From: Acidimicrobiia bacterium
GTDB lineage: Bacteria; Actinomycetota; Acidimicrobiia; Acidimicrobiales; Aldehydirespiratoraceae
Length of the DNA: 35,935 nucleotides
Assembly: GCA_022821685.1 (NCBI GenBank)
Contig: JAJEDD010000027.1
Span: forward strand, 65,403-101,337
Direction of reading: 5' to 3'
A program made the translations under genes and the position numbers. Of this stretch, positions 15,753 through 26,824 are shown in pieces. Numbering within the stretch: position 1 is the stretch's first letter; each line of letters opens with the position of its first letter. The notes under the pieces were generated by a model. That model had not been told where the DNA came from and did no database searches. It saw only the letters and a list, made by a program, of their open reading frames with translations.

Positions 15753-17099
15753 ATGTTGATTGAAGCTGCCCGACGGGCCGAGGCCGCGGTGAAGGCGATG
15801 CTGGCCTGCGCCGACGAAGGGGCGGCGTCCTGCTCGGAACTGCGCGAGGGGCTGAAGATCTCCAAGGTCATTGCCGGTGTGAACGCTGCGTTTCAAGTCT
15901 CGGCCGCGGCTGCGGTGGCGGGCCGGGAACGACACGGCGACGGCGGCGCCGAGGTACTGGCCGCCAGCACAGGATTGTCACGGCACGAGGCCCGCAGCCA
16001 CATCAAGACGGCTGAGGCCTTGAGCACGGCCCCGAGACTGCGCGGTGCGGTGGCTGACGGTCGGGTATCTCCAGCCAACGCCAGACGCCTGGCCGAAGCC
16101 GCCGACAATACCAGCGCCGCCGACGTCGAGTCCGACCCTGGACTGCTGGCCAAGGCCGAAACCATGCGCCCCGAGCAGTTCGCCAAGGAAGCCCGCCGCT
16201 GGGCGGTCGACCGCCAGGGCGACGGCGGGGTGGCCGACCATGCCCGCCAGCGGGCAAAGCGCTCTCTGCGAGTGTGGAACGACGAGGACGACGGCATGGT
16301 GCACCTGCACGGTGCATTCGATGCTCTCACCGGCCGGCGCATCCGCAACCGGCTGGAAGCCGAAGCTCGGCGCATGCACGACGGCGACAAACAGAGCGCC
16401 GCCAACGGCGACGGCAAGAGGCGGCGCAGCTTCGGGCAATGCATGGCCGACGCGCTCGACCACCTCACCGCCACCCCTGGCGAAATCACCGACAACGGAG
16501 CACCCTTCGCCGACATCTGCGTGATCGCCAAGGTCGACGACCACACCGGCGAGTTCGTGGCCGAACTCCCCGACGGCGGACGGCTGCCAGCCCACGTTCT
16601 CGACCAGCTTGCCTGCAACGCCAAGTTCACCGGCCTCATCTACGACCGCGAGGGCAAGCCCATCTGGCGTGCCCACTCGGTGCGCACCGCCACCAAGTCG
16701 CAGCGCCAGATTCTGTACGCCCGCTACGGCGGCTGCTTCCACTGCGCCGCCCACCCTGCGCTGTGCCAAATCCACCACATCCAGCCCGTGTCGCAGGGCG
16801 GACCCACTCGCCTTGACAACATGGTCCCCGTCTGCTGGGACTGCCACAACCGGATCCACCACCACGACTGGAGGATTCACACATACCACGGGGAGCACAC
16901 CCTGCGGCCCCCCGACCCGATTGCCTACGGGCCGGCCCGCGCCCGAGACCCGGCCCCCGCCAACCTCTGGGCAGTCGAACAGCCCCGACGCGCCGATAGG
17001 CCCAGCCCAGGCGACGACGGCACCCAGGAGACCAGCCATGCTGAGCGCTCCCGGTCCGCAGTCAGCAGCGACTCCAGCCGCTTGTTCGCCCTCGCCTGA
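15753..17099 (+). CDS. DUF222/13E12-type protein with C-terminal HNH endonuclease domain
   Basis: This is a protein of about 448 residues of the actinobacterial 13E12 repeat family. The N-terminal two thirds (about 1-290) is the helical DUF222 region, with EARSHIKTAEAL and GRVSPANARRLAEAA as typical stretches. The C-terminal HNH nuclease domain starts at about 318, with zinc-ligand pairs CFHC and CWDC, the catalytic IHHIQP histidines (H341, H342), an asparagine in RLDNMVPVC and a closing HNRIHHHDW. The family is often multicopy and mobile-element-associated; its biological role is unsettled. The ATG at 15753 is favoured over the GTG at 15747. The last 50 residues are low-complexity. It lies alone, flanked by repeat-rich spacers. 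Confidence 0.88.
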   Translation: MLIEAARRAEAAVKAMLACADEGAASCSELREGLKISKVIAGVNAAFQVSAAAAVAGRERHGDGGAEVLAASTGLSRHEARSHIKTAEALSTAPRLRGAVADGRVSPANARRLAEAADNTSAADVESDPGLLAKAETMRPEQFAKEARRWAVDRQGDGGVADHARQRAKRSLRVWNDEDDGMVHLHGAFDALTGRRIRNRLEAEARRMHDGDKQSAANGDGKRRRSFGQCMADALDHLTATPGEITDNGAPFADICVIAKVDDHTGEFVAELPDGGRLPAHVLDQLACNAKFTGLIYDREGKPIWRAHSVRTATKSQRQILYARYGGCFHCAAHPALCQIHHIQPVSQGGPTRLDNMVPVCWDCHNRIHHHDWRIHTYHGEHTLRPPDPIAYGPARARDPAPANLWAVEQPRRADRPSPGDDGTQETSHAERSRSAVSSDSSRLFALA

Positions 17100-17252
17100 C
17101 AGATCGAGCCAAACATGGTCAGGGAGTCGCCGCCAGACAGCTTGCTTAGGGCAGGACACCAGCCCGGCCCGGCACAGCCGCTGGCCATGACGACCGGAGT
17201 GCTGCGGCCCGCAAGCGACGAGTTCAGAGCTGGGCGGGTGCGACCGCTGGCC

Positions 17253-17424
17253 AGGCACGGCGCCAACTGCGACGACCGGGCCGCTGAGGCCCGCAGGCGA
17301 CGGGCACGAGCCGATAGCGCACTCACCGAGAAGGCACGGCGCCAACTGCGACGACCGGGCCGCTGAGGCCTGGCCGACGATGGGCTCGGGACCGGATGGC
17401 GCGCTCGCCAGCCAGGCACGGCGC
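17253..17424. repeat. ~79-bp tandem repeat downstream of the HNH gene
   Basis: A 39-base block at 17253-17291 is repeated identically at 17332-17370 (period 79), and its first 11 bases occur again at 17414-17424. A diverged relative lies just upstream around 17190-17240. These units fill the gene-free stretch 17100-17522, in which I see no other gene. The units read open on the minus strand and generate spurious ORFs there. Confidence 0.75.
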
Positions 17425-17522
17425 TAGGTGTTGGCTAGCAGGGAGCGCTGGGGGGTGGCAGGCTTGCGGTCTGTGCAGTTCCGGACACGAGACAACCGAA
17501 GGCAACCAAGGAGATGCGACTG

Positions 17523-18215
17523 ATGGGTGAGATGGTGGAGTTCGCCGCCAACGGATCGACGGCCCGCGGCTATGTGGCCGCCGCGGCCGGGGGCTCGGGA
17601 CCGGGAGTGCTCGTGCTGCAGGAGTGGTGGGGGCTGGTTCCCCAGATCAAGGCCGTGTGCGATCTGCTCGCCGAGGAGGGCTTCACCGCCCTGGCGCCCG
17701 ACCTGTACCACGGCGAGATGGCCGCCCACACCGAGATGGACAAAGCCGGCGAGCTCATGACCAGCCTGCCGCCGGAGCGGGCCGCCCGAGACATGTCCGC
17801 CGCCATCGACTACCTGCTCGGCCACCACGCCTGCTCATCGTCGACCGTCGGCGTCACCGGCTTCTGCATGGGCGGGCTTCTCGCCCTGCGCATCGCCGCC
17901 CTCGCCAGCGACCGGGTGTCGGCCGCGGCCCCGTTCTACGGCGCGCCCCTCGGCGACGACTCGCTCGACTGGAGCAACCTCAGCGCCAAGGTCGAGGGTC
18001 ACTTCGCGGCCAGCGACGACTTCTTCCCGCCCGACGCCTGCGAGGCGCTGGCCGCACAGCTGCGCGACATGGGCAAGGACGTGGTGTTCCACACCTACGA
18101 AGGCACCGGCCACGGATTCGGCAACTGGGAGAACCCGCTCGGCACCTACAACGAGTCAGCCTGGAACACCGCCTGGTCGCGCGCGCTCGACCTGTTGCGC
18201 GCCAACGTGGCTTGA
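17523..18215 (+). CDS. Dienelactone hydrolase family protein
   Basis: This is a 230-residue alpha/beta hydrolase. The dienelactone hydrolase hallmarks are all present: the glutamate of LQEWWGL (E36), a cysteine nucleophile in GFCMGG (C115), an aspartate in ASDDFF (D165 or D166) and the histidine of GTGHGFG (H197). Family members hydrolyse dienelactone in chloroaromatic breakdown or act on other small esters; no pathway genes nearby point to the real substrate. The ATG at 17523 is chosen because AAGGAG (17508-17513) lies nine bases upstream; the ATG at 17514 would abut that site. It converges with ppk2. Confidence 0.88.
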   Translation: MGEMVEFAANGSTARGYVAAAAGGSGPGVLVLQEWWGLVPQIKAVCDLLAEEGFTALAPDLYHGEMAAHTEMDKAGELMTSLPPERAARDMSAAIDYLLGHHACSSSTVGVTGFCMGGLLALRIAALASDRVSAAAPFYGAPLGDDSLDWSNLSAKVEGHFAASDDFFPPDACEALAAQLRDMGKDVVFHTYEGTGHGFGNWENPLGTYNESAWNTAWSRALDLLRANVA

Positions 18216-18241
18216 GCCGGCCGCACGGGCCCTAGTGCAGA

Positions 18242-18334
18242 CCTAGTACGCCTCGGGCCCAATGGACGCCAGGCCTAATACGCCTCGGGCCCGATAGACG
18301 TCTGGCCTAGTACACCTCGGGCACGAACGTCTGG
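18242..18334. repeat. Tandem 32-bp units copying the 3' end of ppk2
   Basis: Units at 18242-18273 and 18274-18305 (32 bases each) resemble 18306-18334, which contains the last codons and stop of ppk2 on the minus strand. Another partial unit begins at 18231. All share cctagtac or cctaatac followed by cctcggg. The length is not a multiple of three, so the copies are shifted in frame relative to one another. Confidence 0.8.
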
Positions 18335-19170
18335 TCTGACATCGGCGGCCTCACGTAGCCCACGCCGGACTGGCGCTCGGGCAACTCGACCTCCTCCCAG
18401 GGAACCGTCTCGTACGGGATCAGCGACAGCAGGTGCGAGATGCAGTTCAGTCGGGCCTTCTTCTTGGAGTCGGCGTCCACCACGTACCACGGGGCCTGCT
18501 TGATGTCGGTGTGGGCGAACAGCGTGTCCTTGGCCTTGGAGAAGTCCACCCACCGCGCTCTGCCCTGCACATCCATCGGCGACAGCTTCCAGCGCTTCAG
18601 CGGATCCGCGATCCGGCTCTGGAACCGCCGCTCCTGCTCGGCGTCGCTCACCGAGAACCAGTACTTGATGAGGATGATCCCCGACCGCACCAGCATCCGC
18701 TCGAACTCGGGACACGACCGCAGGAACTCCTTGTACTCCTCCTCGGTGCAGAAGCCCATCACCGGCTCGACCAGCCCTCGGTTGTACCAACTGCGGTCGA
18801 ACAGGACCATCTCCCCCGCCGCGGGCAGCTCGGCCACGTAGCGTTGGAACCACCACTGGGTCTTCTCGCGGTCGCTGGGCGTGCCCAACGCCACCACCCG
18901 CGCCACCCGGGGATTCAACCGCTCGGTGATCCGCTTGATGACCCCGCCCTTACCGGCGGCGTCGCGGCCCTCGAAGATGACCACCACCTTCAGGCCCTTG
19001 TGGCGGATCCAGCGCTGGAGCACCACCAGCTCCTCCTGCAGGCGGCTCAGCTCCCGCTCGTAGTCGCTCTTCTTGATCTTCTTGCGCTTATGGGGAGCGC
19101 CTCCCGCCGACGCGGCACCGTCCAGAGTGTTCAGCGTCAGATCCAAGCTCGCCGCACTCACAGCGCGCAC
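18307..19170 (-). CDS. ppk2: Polyphosphate kinase 2 (PPK2 family)
   Basis: PPK2 enzymes transfer phosphate between polyphosphate and nucleotides and commonly run toward ATP or GTP synthesis from polyP. The protein has about 287 residues, a one-domain class I-like length. The Walker A motif GRDAAGKGG is at 68-76 and the Walker B/lid block FDRSWYNRG at 124-132. The intervening TPSDREKTQWWFQRY and the later DIKQAPWYVVDADSKKKARLN block are typical of the family. The start is uncertain: GTG at 19170, or the GTG three codons later, which has AGGGTG upstream. The first 30 residues are not conserved-looking. The final codons are copied downstream in tandem (see 18242-18334). Confidence 0.93.
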   Translation of the reverse strand: MRAVSAASLDLTLNTLDGAASAGGAPHKRKKIKKSDYERELSRLQEELVVLQRWIRHKGLKVVVIFEGRDAAGKGGVIKRITERLNPRVARVVALGTPSDREKTQWWFQRYVAELPAAGEMVLFDRSWYNRGLVEPVMGFCTEEEYKEFLRSCPEFERMLVRSGIILIKYWFSVSDAEQERRFQSRIADPLKRWKLSPMDVQGRARWVDFSKAKDTLFAHTDIKQAPWYVVDADSKKKARLNCISHLLSLIPYETVPWEEVELPERQSGVGYVRPPMSDQTFVPEVY

Positions 19171-19427
19171 CCTAGTTCAGGCTGCAAGCTGCGAGCCAGA
19201 GCGGCCATGGTCATCTCTGACGCTCGCTCTCACAGCGACTCGCCTGCCGAGGACAGCGCAGACGGAATAGCCCGTAGGGGTGGCTCGGAGGCAACCGGCA
19301 GGCGCCGGCGATAACTGAACTCCCCCAGCCGCCGAATGCAGACAGGCCAGGCGACAAGCCGGGAAGCAGCGCGGGCGCGCAAGCCTCGGCGGACAGTGCC
19401 GCCAGCCGAGCGCCGCGTGGACTTTGC

Positions 19428-20156
19428 CTACCGTGCCAGGAGGATCCGGCGAGCCTCGCTCAGTGCCGCGATGCGGTCGGCGGCCTCGGCCTCGGCTGCG
19501 CCGAGGTCGGGGTGGGCGGCCCTCAGTGCCTCGCGGAAGCCGCGGCGGACCGCAGCCTGCTCGGGCGGCTCGACCTCGCCTTCGAATCCCAGGACTTCCA
19601 GCGCCCAACCGACGGGATCAGCCACCGCCCGGGCCGGCCTCGACGACGGCCGTCCCGCCGTCAAGTATGCGAACAGAGCCGGCCCGACATCCCCGCGCCA
19701 CGCTAGACCCCTCCGCACCGCCCGGAGGGCCTCGGTGCGGATCGCAGGACCGGCCAGGCCCGCCGCGTAGGCGGAACCCAGGACGAGCTGGCTCGCGGTA
19801 GCCCGCGACCCGTCGAACTCGCAGGTCAGACGTTCGGCGGAACCATCGCCGTCAGCCCCGTAGAGCCTCTGGCGGCTGCGGGTCAGGCCGACCCGGTCGC
19901 ATTGCAAGCGGTGGCGCAGCCGGGGTTGAGCCACCGAGCGCCCGTGCTCCAACTCGTGGACGAGTCCCATGACCTCTCCCAGAAGATCAGGGGTGAGGCC
20001 TGGCCCGAAGCGGGCACACACCGCGCCCAGCAGCAGGCCGCCGAGACCGGGGCCTGAGCCGTCAGGCGAGGCAGGAAGCCACGCACGGCCCACTGCGATC
20101 CGGCGGGTGGGGGCTATCGGTCTGGAGTGGAAGATCTCCAGCTCGGCCAGCAGCAC
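19428..20156 (-). CDS. Protein with C-terminal J-like domain
   Basis: This 242-residue protein starts at a GTG (20156). The C-terminal 60 residues look like a compact J domain: helix, FREALRAAHPDLG containing the HPD tripeptide (215-217), then the helix ADRIAALSEARRILL. In J proteins the HPD motif stimulates the ATPase of DnaK-type Hsp70. The N-terminal 180 residues are not recognised. They contain GEVMGLVHELEHGR and a patch starting RLRHRLQCDRVGL, but no zinc finger or Gly/Phe region. An Hsp70 co-chaperone role is inferred from the HPD segment alone. About 257 bases separate it from ppk2 and hold nothing that I recognise. Confidence 0.6.
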   Translation of the reverse strand: MLLAELEIFHSRPIAPTRRIAVGRAWLPASPDGSGPGLGGLLLGAVCARFGPGLTPDLLGEVMGLVHELEHGRSVAQPRLRHRLQCDRVGLTRSRQRLYGADGDGSAERLTCEFDGSRATASQLVLGSAYAAGLAGPAIRTEALRAVRRGLAWRGDVGPALFAYLTAGRPSSRPARAVADPVGWALEVLGFEGEVEPPEQAAVRRGFREALRAAHPDLGAAEAEAADRIAALSEARRILLAR

Positions 20157-20215
20157 CGGGCCAAGCTAGCGGGCGAGAATTCCGCGTACCTCCGCTCGCG
20201 TGAGGCGGCCAGCAA

Positions 20216-21583
20216 TCACGCGCCCGACACCCCGGCCGGATCGGTCTGGGACTCAGGGAACTCAAGCTCCAGACCGTCGAGGGAGTCCAGCAACTCGCCG
20301 AGAATGTCTACCAGGCCGAAGCCATCCAGCATCTCCATCATCTGTTCGAGCCGTTCGCGTTCTTCGCCGGACAGCTGCCCGAGGTCGCTGAAGCACTGCT
20401 CCTCGTCGCCATCGCGGAAACAGAGGCTGTCCTGGCTCGCGTCACCGCCGTCTCCACGGAACCGGAATCCCCTGTCGCCATCCCTGAAGAAGTCTTCAAT
20501 GCTGCCTTCGCCGCCTTCCGAGTCACTCTCGAAGTCGAACGGCAACCCGTTCTCGAAGAACTGGTCGAATTCCTCAGGAAATCGCTCGAAGAACTGCTCA
20601 GATTCGAACGGCCGAGATTCGAACGGCCGCCGATTCTCGAAGAACCCCTCGAACTCCTCACGGAACTCCTCACCGTCCTCGAGAGGCTCGCCGCCGCGGT
20701 CCCACGGAGCCATGCCAGGACCGAACGGCCACAGATCGCCCTCGAAGGGCAGCCGCCCGGCCCTCGGGTCGGAGAAGGGGAAGAAGCGGAACGCGTCCCG
20801 CGGGAGCTTTCTGAACTTGAAGTAGCCGCCGTCGTCACCGGGACCGGCATCTGGACCCGCGACCCGGGGGGCGCCGCAGACCAGGACGGTCACGGCATCA
20901 TCGCCCGAGCCGAGACTGAGGATCGTCACGCAGCCTTCGGCCGCGTCCGCTGGGTCAGGCTTGCTCCCGTCCGGCTTCTCCCTGCCGTACGTCTCCTCGG
21001 GCTCGCTTCTCTCCTTGCGTTCCCTGCCGGAGCCGCGCTTGTCTCGCTCTGCCCGCTCGTCCCAGTAACGGTCGAGGCGCTCGTCACGCTCGCGATCGAG
21101 ACGCTCACCGCGGCGGCGCTCTGCCCGCTCGCCCCTGTCGCGGTCCGGGCGAGGTCCCCAGTCCTTCCCAGCGCCCCGCAACTCCTCGGGGTACATGTCG
21201 GGATCGATGGACGTCGCGTAGTCGCCATAGTCCCGGTAGTCGTCGTCATCGTCGATGATGGCCGAGATGGCCCACACCGCGCCGGTGATGGCGGCCGCGC
21301 TGGCCAGCACAGCGCCCGCAACCACGGCAGCAACCCGGGCCGTACGCCACCGGGGCCCGCTCCCACCTGTGCCGCCGTCATCCGGGGAGCCGGTCTCTGC
21401 TGCCGCGTCCTCGGTTGCTGTGTCCGCGGCGGGAGCGTCCTCAACGGGCGGGTCCTCGACCGGAGTGTGAGCGCCTTCTACTGGAGCGTCCTCAACGGGC
21501 GCGTCCTCGACCGGAGTGTGAGCGCCTTCTACTGGAGCGTCCTCGACTGGAGCGCCTTCTGCTGGAGCGCCTTCGTCGGCCAT
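20216..21583 (-). CDS. Acidic single-pass membrane protein with N-terminal repeats and Phe/Glu-rich outer region
   Basis: This is a 455-residue protein of unknown function. Residues 1-75 are an acidic Ala/Pro/Val/Glu-rich tract with 17-residue tandem repeats (APVEGAHTPVED units). A basic patch (RWRTAR) precedes one hydrophobic helix at about 84-110, then an Asp run and a charged Arg/Glu/Asp segment (about 145-200). The positive-inside rule puts the N-terminus in the cytoplasm and the long C-terminal part outside. The outer part has two cysteines around a short hydrophobic strand pair (GCVTILSL and TVLVCGAP) and then a striking Phe/Glu-rich stretch (about 290-385) with little predicted fold. 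Two more cysteines are in SLCFRDGDEEQCF. No family is recognised. ATG at 21583. Confidence 0.7.
   Translation of the reverse strand: MADEGAPAEGAPVEDAPVEGAHTPVEDAPVEDAPVEGAHTPVEDPPVEDAPAADTATEDAAAETGSPDDGGTGGSGPRWRTARVAAVVAGAVLASAAAITGAVWAISAIIDDDDDYRDYGDYATSIDPDMYPEELRGAGKDWGPRPDRDRGERAERRRGERLDRERDERLDRYWDERAERDKRGSGRERKERSEPEETYGREKPDGSKPDPADAAEGCVTILSLGSGDDAVTVLVCGAPRVAGPDAGPGDDGGYFKFRKLPRDAFRFFPFSDPRAGRLPFEGDLWPFGPGMAPWDRGGEPLEDGEEFREEFEGFFENRRPFESRPFESEQFFERFPEEFDQFFENGLPFDFESDSEGGEGSIEDFFRDGDRGFRFRGDGGDASQDSLCFRDGDEEQCFSDLGQLSGEERERLEQMMEMLDGFGLVDILGELLDSLDGLELEFPESQTDPAGVSGA
21436..21540. repeat. 51-bp in-frame tandem repeat in the acidic protein gene
   Basis: The sequence cggagtgtgagcgccttcta recurs with a period of 51 bases (21461 and 21512), together with its flanking gcgtcctcaacgggcg blocks. 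Each unit encodes 17 residues, so copy-number change would keep the frame and alter the length of the N-terminal tract. Confidence 0.8.
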
Positions 21584-21645
21584 GGGGCAAGAGTGTAGGA
21601 GCCGACGTTGAGAGTCTGGTTAGAAGTGGATCACGGCCCGGTCGC

Positions 21646-22533
21646 TCAGACCAGCGTTCTTAGGGTGTCGCTCAGGCGGTGGGCCAGCTCGCGCAGATCG
21701 TCTCTGTCGGTGTCCTCGCCCTCCACCAAGTGGAGCAACCCGCCCACCGAGTTGCGCAGCGTTCGCCAGTTGGGAGCAGAGAAGCCGAACGGTGTCCGCA
21801 CTCCGGCGATCCGCCGGGCGCTGGTCACAACGCCTCTCATGCCGTCGAGGTCTCCGGGATCTCGTCGCAGCCGGTCGCACGCCACGAACAGAGCGCTGAG
21901 GAGCTCATTGACCTCGAGGCCGTCGAGCTCCTCGAACTGGGCTTCCTCCTCGCGGGCCAGCAGATCGTCGATCACCAGCTCGACGCGGTCCTCGTCCGCT
22001 TCACGGACCAGCAGGTCGCAGACCTCGCCCGGCACGGTCGCCTGATCGGCGTCGCCCTCGGTGTCTAGGACGTGGGGCACGCGGGCTTGAATCAACAACT
22101 CCACGAGTTCGGCTCGCAGCGCCTCGGGCCATTCGGCCAACTCGAAGGCGGTCAGGGAGTCCTCCGGGCCGATGGGGCGGGCGGTTGCCTCCTTGGCCCG
22201 TTCGGTCTCCTCCACCTCGTCGACTAGAGCGTCGACCGTGTCCTCCAGCGACTCGTGCACCATCAAGGTGGTGCCCTGCCACGAGTGAACCACCTTGTCG
22301 ACCACGAGCAGCTGCTGCAGCATGACCCGGCTTTCGAGCGACCACTCGTGAAGCTCGTAGGCCAGCCACTCCCCGGCTTCGCCGCCGTCGGGGCCCTCCC
22401 CGTCACCAGGATCATCCCCGTCATCGCCAACCGCAAGAACCCCATCGCTCAGCTCGACCGCGGGCGGCTCGGGATCTGCATCCCCCAAAGCCCGGCGGAG
22501 CCTGTCCCGAAACGCGGCCGACATCAGCACCAT
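21646..22533 (-). CDS. Conserved protein of unknown function with two related ~60-residue units
   Basis: This protein of about 295 residues starts at an ATG at 22533 with GGGGTGG upstream; an ATG at 22524 is the alternative. The reading frame runs on upstream to 23595, but that part is antisense to glpX and is discarded. Two similar units are visible. One is [14 protein letters not shown] to [10 protein letters not shown] and the other is [14 protein letters not shown] to the LLVREAD region, each reading as E/F-EL-x-EW, a helix, a V-x-H turn and a V-x-(D/E) strand. The C-terminal part (about 200-292) is a separate helical region. I do not recognise a named family. It diverges from glpX with about 100 bases between the two starts. 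Confidence 0.75.
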   Translation of the reverse strand: MVLMSAAFRDRLRRALGDADPEPPAVELSDGVLAVGDDGDDPGDGEGPDGGEAGEWLAYELHEWSLESRVMLQQLLVVDKVVHSWQGTTLMVHESLEDTVDALVDEVEETERAKEATARPIGPEDSLTAFELAEWPEALRAELVELLIQARVPHVLDTEGDADQATVPGEVCDLLVREADEDRVELVIDDLLAREEEAQFEELDGLEVNELLSALFVACDRLRRDPGDLDGMRGVVTSARRIAGVRTPFGFSAPNWRTLRNSVGGLLHLVEGEDTDRDDLRELAHRLSDTLRTLV

Positions 22534-22635
22534 CTTGCCACCCCGATGCCCGCCCCGTGTCATGCCTGCCCCGACGCAGCCGCCCGAACTGCCGCTGCTC
22601 GCGCCGGTGGCTGCCTTCCGATAGGTTCGCGGCCC

Positions 22636-23616
22636 ATGGTGTCTTCGACTCATCCCAAACCCGACCGCAACATCGCGCTGGAGCTGGTGCGCATCACCGA
22701 GGGCGCTGCCATAGCGGCGTCGCGCTGGATGGGCCGGGGCGACAAGGACGGCGCCGACGGGGCCGCGGTGGACGCCATGCGCCGAGTGCTGAGCGACATC
22801 TCGATGGACGGCATCGTCATCATCGGCGAGGGCGAGAAGGACGAGGCCCCCATGCTCTACAACGGGGAGCGGGTCGGCAACGGCCAGCTGCCCCAGACCG
22901 ACGTGGCCGTCGACCCGATAGACGGCACCACCCTGACCTCGCTGGGTCGGGCCAACGCGCTGTCGGTGATCGCCGTGGCCGACCGGGGCACGATGTTCGA
23001 TCCCGGCCCCTGCGTGTACATGGAGAAGATCGCGGCCGGCCCCGAAGCCGCGGCGGTGATCGACATCACCAAGTCGCCGACCGAGAACCTGAAGGCGGTG
23101 GCCGACGCCAAGGGCGAGTTCGTGCGGGACCTGACCGCGGTGATCCTCGACCGCGACCGCCACAACGACCTGATCGCCGAGGTGCGCGAGGCCGGGGCCC
23201 GCATCCGGCTGATCCCCGACGGCGACGTGGCCGGCGCCATCTCCACCGCCTGGCCCCACACCGGCGCCGACATCCTCTTCGGCATCGGCGGCACCCCCGA
23301 GGGCGTGATCACTGCGGCGGCCATCAAGTGCATGGGCGGCGCCTTGCAGGGTCGCCTGTGGCCCCGCAACGACCACGAGCGCAAGGCCCTCACCAAGCTG
23401 GGCTACGAGGTGGAGCGAGTGCTCACCCAGGACGATCTCGTCAACACCGACAACTGCTTCTTCGCCGCCACCGGAGTGACCGACGGCGATCTGCTCCAGG
23501 GCGTGCACTTCGACGCCAACTACTGCCACACCCAGTCGCTGGTGATGCGCAGCCGGTCCGGCACGGTGCGCCTGATCGAGGGCCGCCACCGCCACCGCAA
23601 AGCCCGGGATCTCTAG
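22636..23616 (+). CDS. glpX: Fructose-1,6-bisphosphatase class II
   Basis: GlpX dephosphorylates fructose-1,6-bisphosphate in gluconeogenesis and is the usual FBPase of actinobacteria. The 326-residue protein carries the lithium-sensitive phosphatase signatures [11 protein letters not shown] (62-72) and VDPIDGTT (92-99). It also has family blocks such as [25 protein letters not shown] and the C-terminal HTQSLVMRS. The ATG at 22636 is the natural start; the longer upstream frame is antisense to the neighbouring gene. It converges with atpC, about 60 bases away. Confidence 0.96.
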   Translation: MVSSTHPKPDRNIALELVRITEGAAIAASRWMGRGDKDGADGAAVDAMRRVLSDISMDGIVIIGEGEKDEAPMLYNGERVGNGQLPQTDVAVDPIDGTTLTSLGRANALSVIAVADRGTMFDPGPCVYMEKIAAGPEAAAVIDITKSPTENLKAVADAKGEFVRDLTAVILDRDRHNDLIAEVREAGARIRLIPDGDVAGAISTAWPHTGADILFGIGGTPEGVITAAAIKCMGGALQGRLWPRNDHERKALTKLGYEVERVLTQDDLVNTDNCFFAATGVTDGDLLQGVHFDANYCHTQSLVMRSRSGTVRLIEGRHRHRKARDL

Positions 23617-23649
23617 AAGTCTCGTACCGGACTCGCAATAGGCGGCACC

Positions 23650-23676
23650 GGACTCGCTCGCCTATTCGCTCAACCT
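23650..23676 (+). repeat. Dispersed intergenic repeat, short fragment
   Basis: The 27 bases before the atpC stop match the end of the dispersed repeat family (ctcgcctattcgctc followed by a cctct end), in the same orientation as the copy at 35811. Only this terminal part is present. Just upstream, two partly matching accggactcgc units fill the glpX-atpC spacer. Confidence 0.55.
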
Positions 23677-24075
23677 CTAGGCCGCCGCGACTCTCAGGCG
23701 GAGTTCGGCCCGCTCTAGCGCCGCGACCGCGGCCGCGTTGTCGGGGTGGGACTTGAGCGTCTCTTCGGCCCGCTGTCGGGCCGCGGCGGCTCGGGCCGTG
23801 TCGATCTCGTCGGCCGCCTCGGACACGTCCGACAGGACGGTCACCTTGTTGTGGCTGACCTCCACGAAGCCGCGGTGCACCGCGAAGGTGTCGCGCTCGC
23901 CGCCGGGGCGCAACACATCCACCGACCAGGGGGCCAGCACCCCCAGGAACGGCACATGCCCGGCCTGGAAGGCGATGTCGCCCTCGGTCACCGTGCGCAC
24001 GATCACCATCTCGGCGGTGCCCGAGTAGGTCACGTCCTCGGGCGAGACCAGCTCCACGTCGAGCTCTACAGCCAT
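23677..24075 (-). CDS. atpC: ATP synthase epsilon subunit
   Basis: Epsilon links the rotor to the F1 head and can inhibit hydrolysis. The 132-residue protein has the N-terminal beta-sandwich (LDVELVSPEDVTYSG, AFQAGHVPFLGVLAPW, HRGFVEVSHNKVTVLSD) and a short C-terminal helical pair with ERAELRLRVAAA. ATG at 24075. It is the last gene of the ATP synthase operon. The 145-base spacer to atpD is longer than usual and contains a repeated ggctctcacgc (24080 and 24108). Confidence 0.94.
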   Translation of the reverse strand: MAVELDVELVSPEDVTYSGTAEMVIVRTVTEGDIAFQAGHVPFLGVLAPWSVDVLRPGGERDTFAVHRGFVEVSHNKVTVLSDVSEAADEIDTARAAAARQRAEETLKSHPDNAAAVAALERAELRLRVAAA

Positions 24076-24220
24076 TTCAGGCTCTCACGCTGGCACTGCC
24101 CATGCCCGGCTCTCACGCATGTCAAGCGCTCACTGAGGCACTACCCAGCCCACAACGGCACGAGCAGCCACGTCAGGCTCCGGCCGAAGCAGTACCGGGC
24201 CCACGGCTTGAACCCGCATG

Positions 24221-26794
<2,574 letters not shown>

Positions 26795-26824
26795 TCATTG
26801 CCCTCGCCTAGTCCTCGCCCGCCC

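Noticed and set aside
15978..17345. 455-codon minus-strand frame across the HNH gene
   Set aside because: It is antisense to a protein with clear DUF222 and HNH motifs. Its N-terminal part is the 79-bp repeat.
19171..19427. Cobalamin-type riboswitch in the ppk2 upstream spacer
   Set aside because: A few bases resemble the B12-box region, but the full consensus and paired elements are absent.
22534..23595. N-terminal extension of the 21646-22533 protein to 23595
   Set aside because: The extra part is antisense to glpX, whose motifs are intact. A good start with a ribosome binding site exists at 22533.
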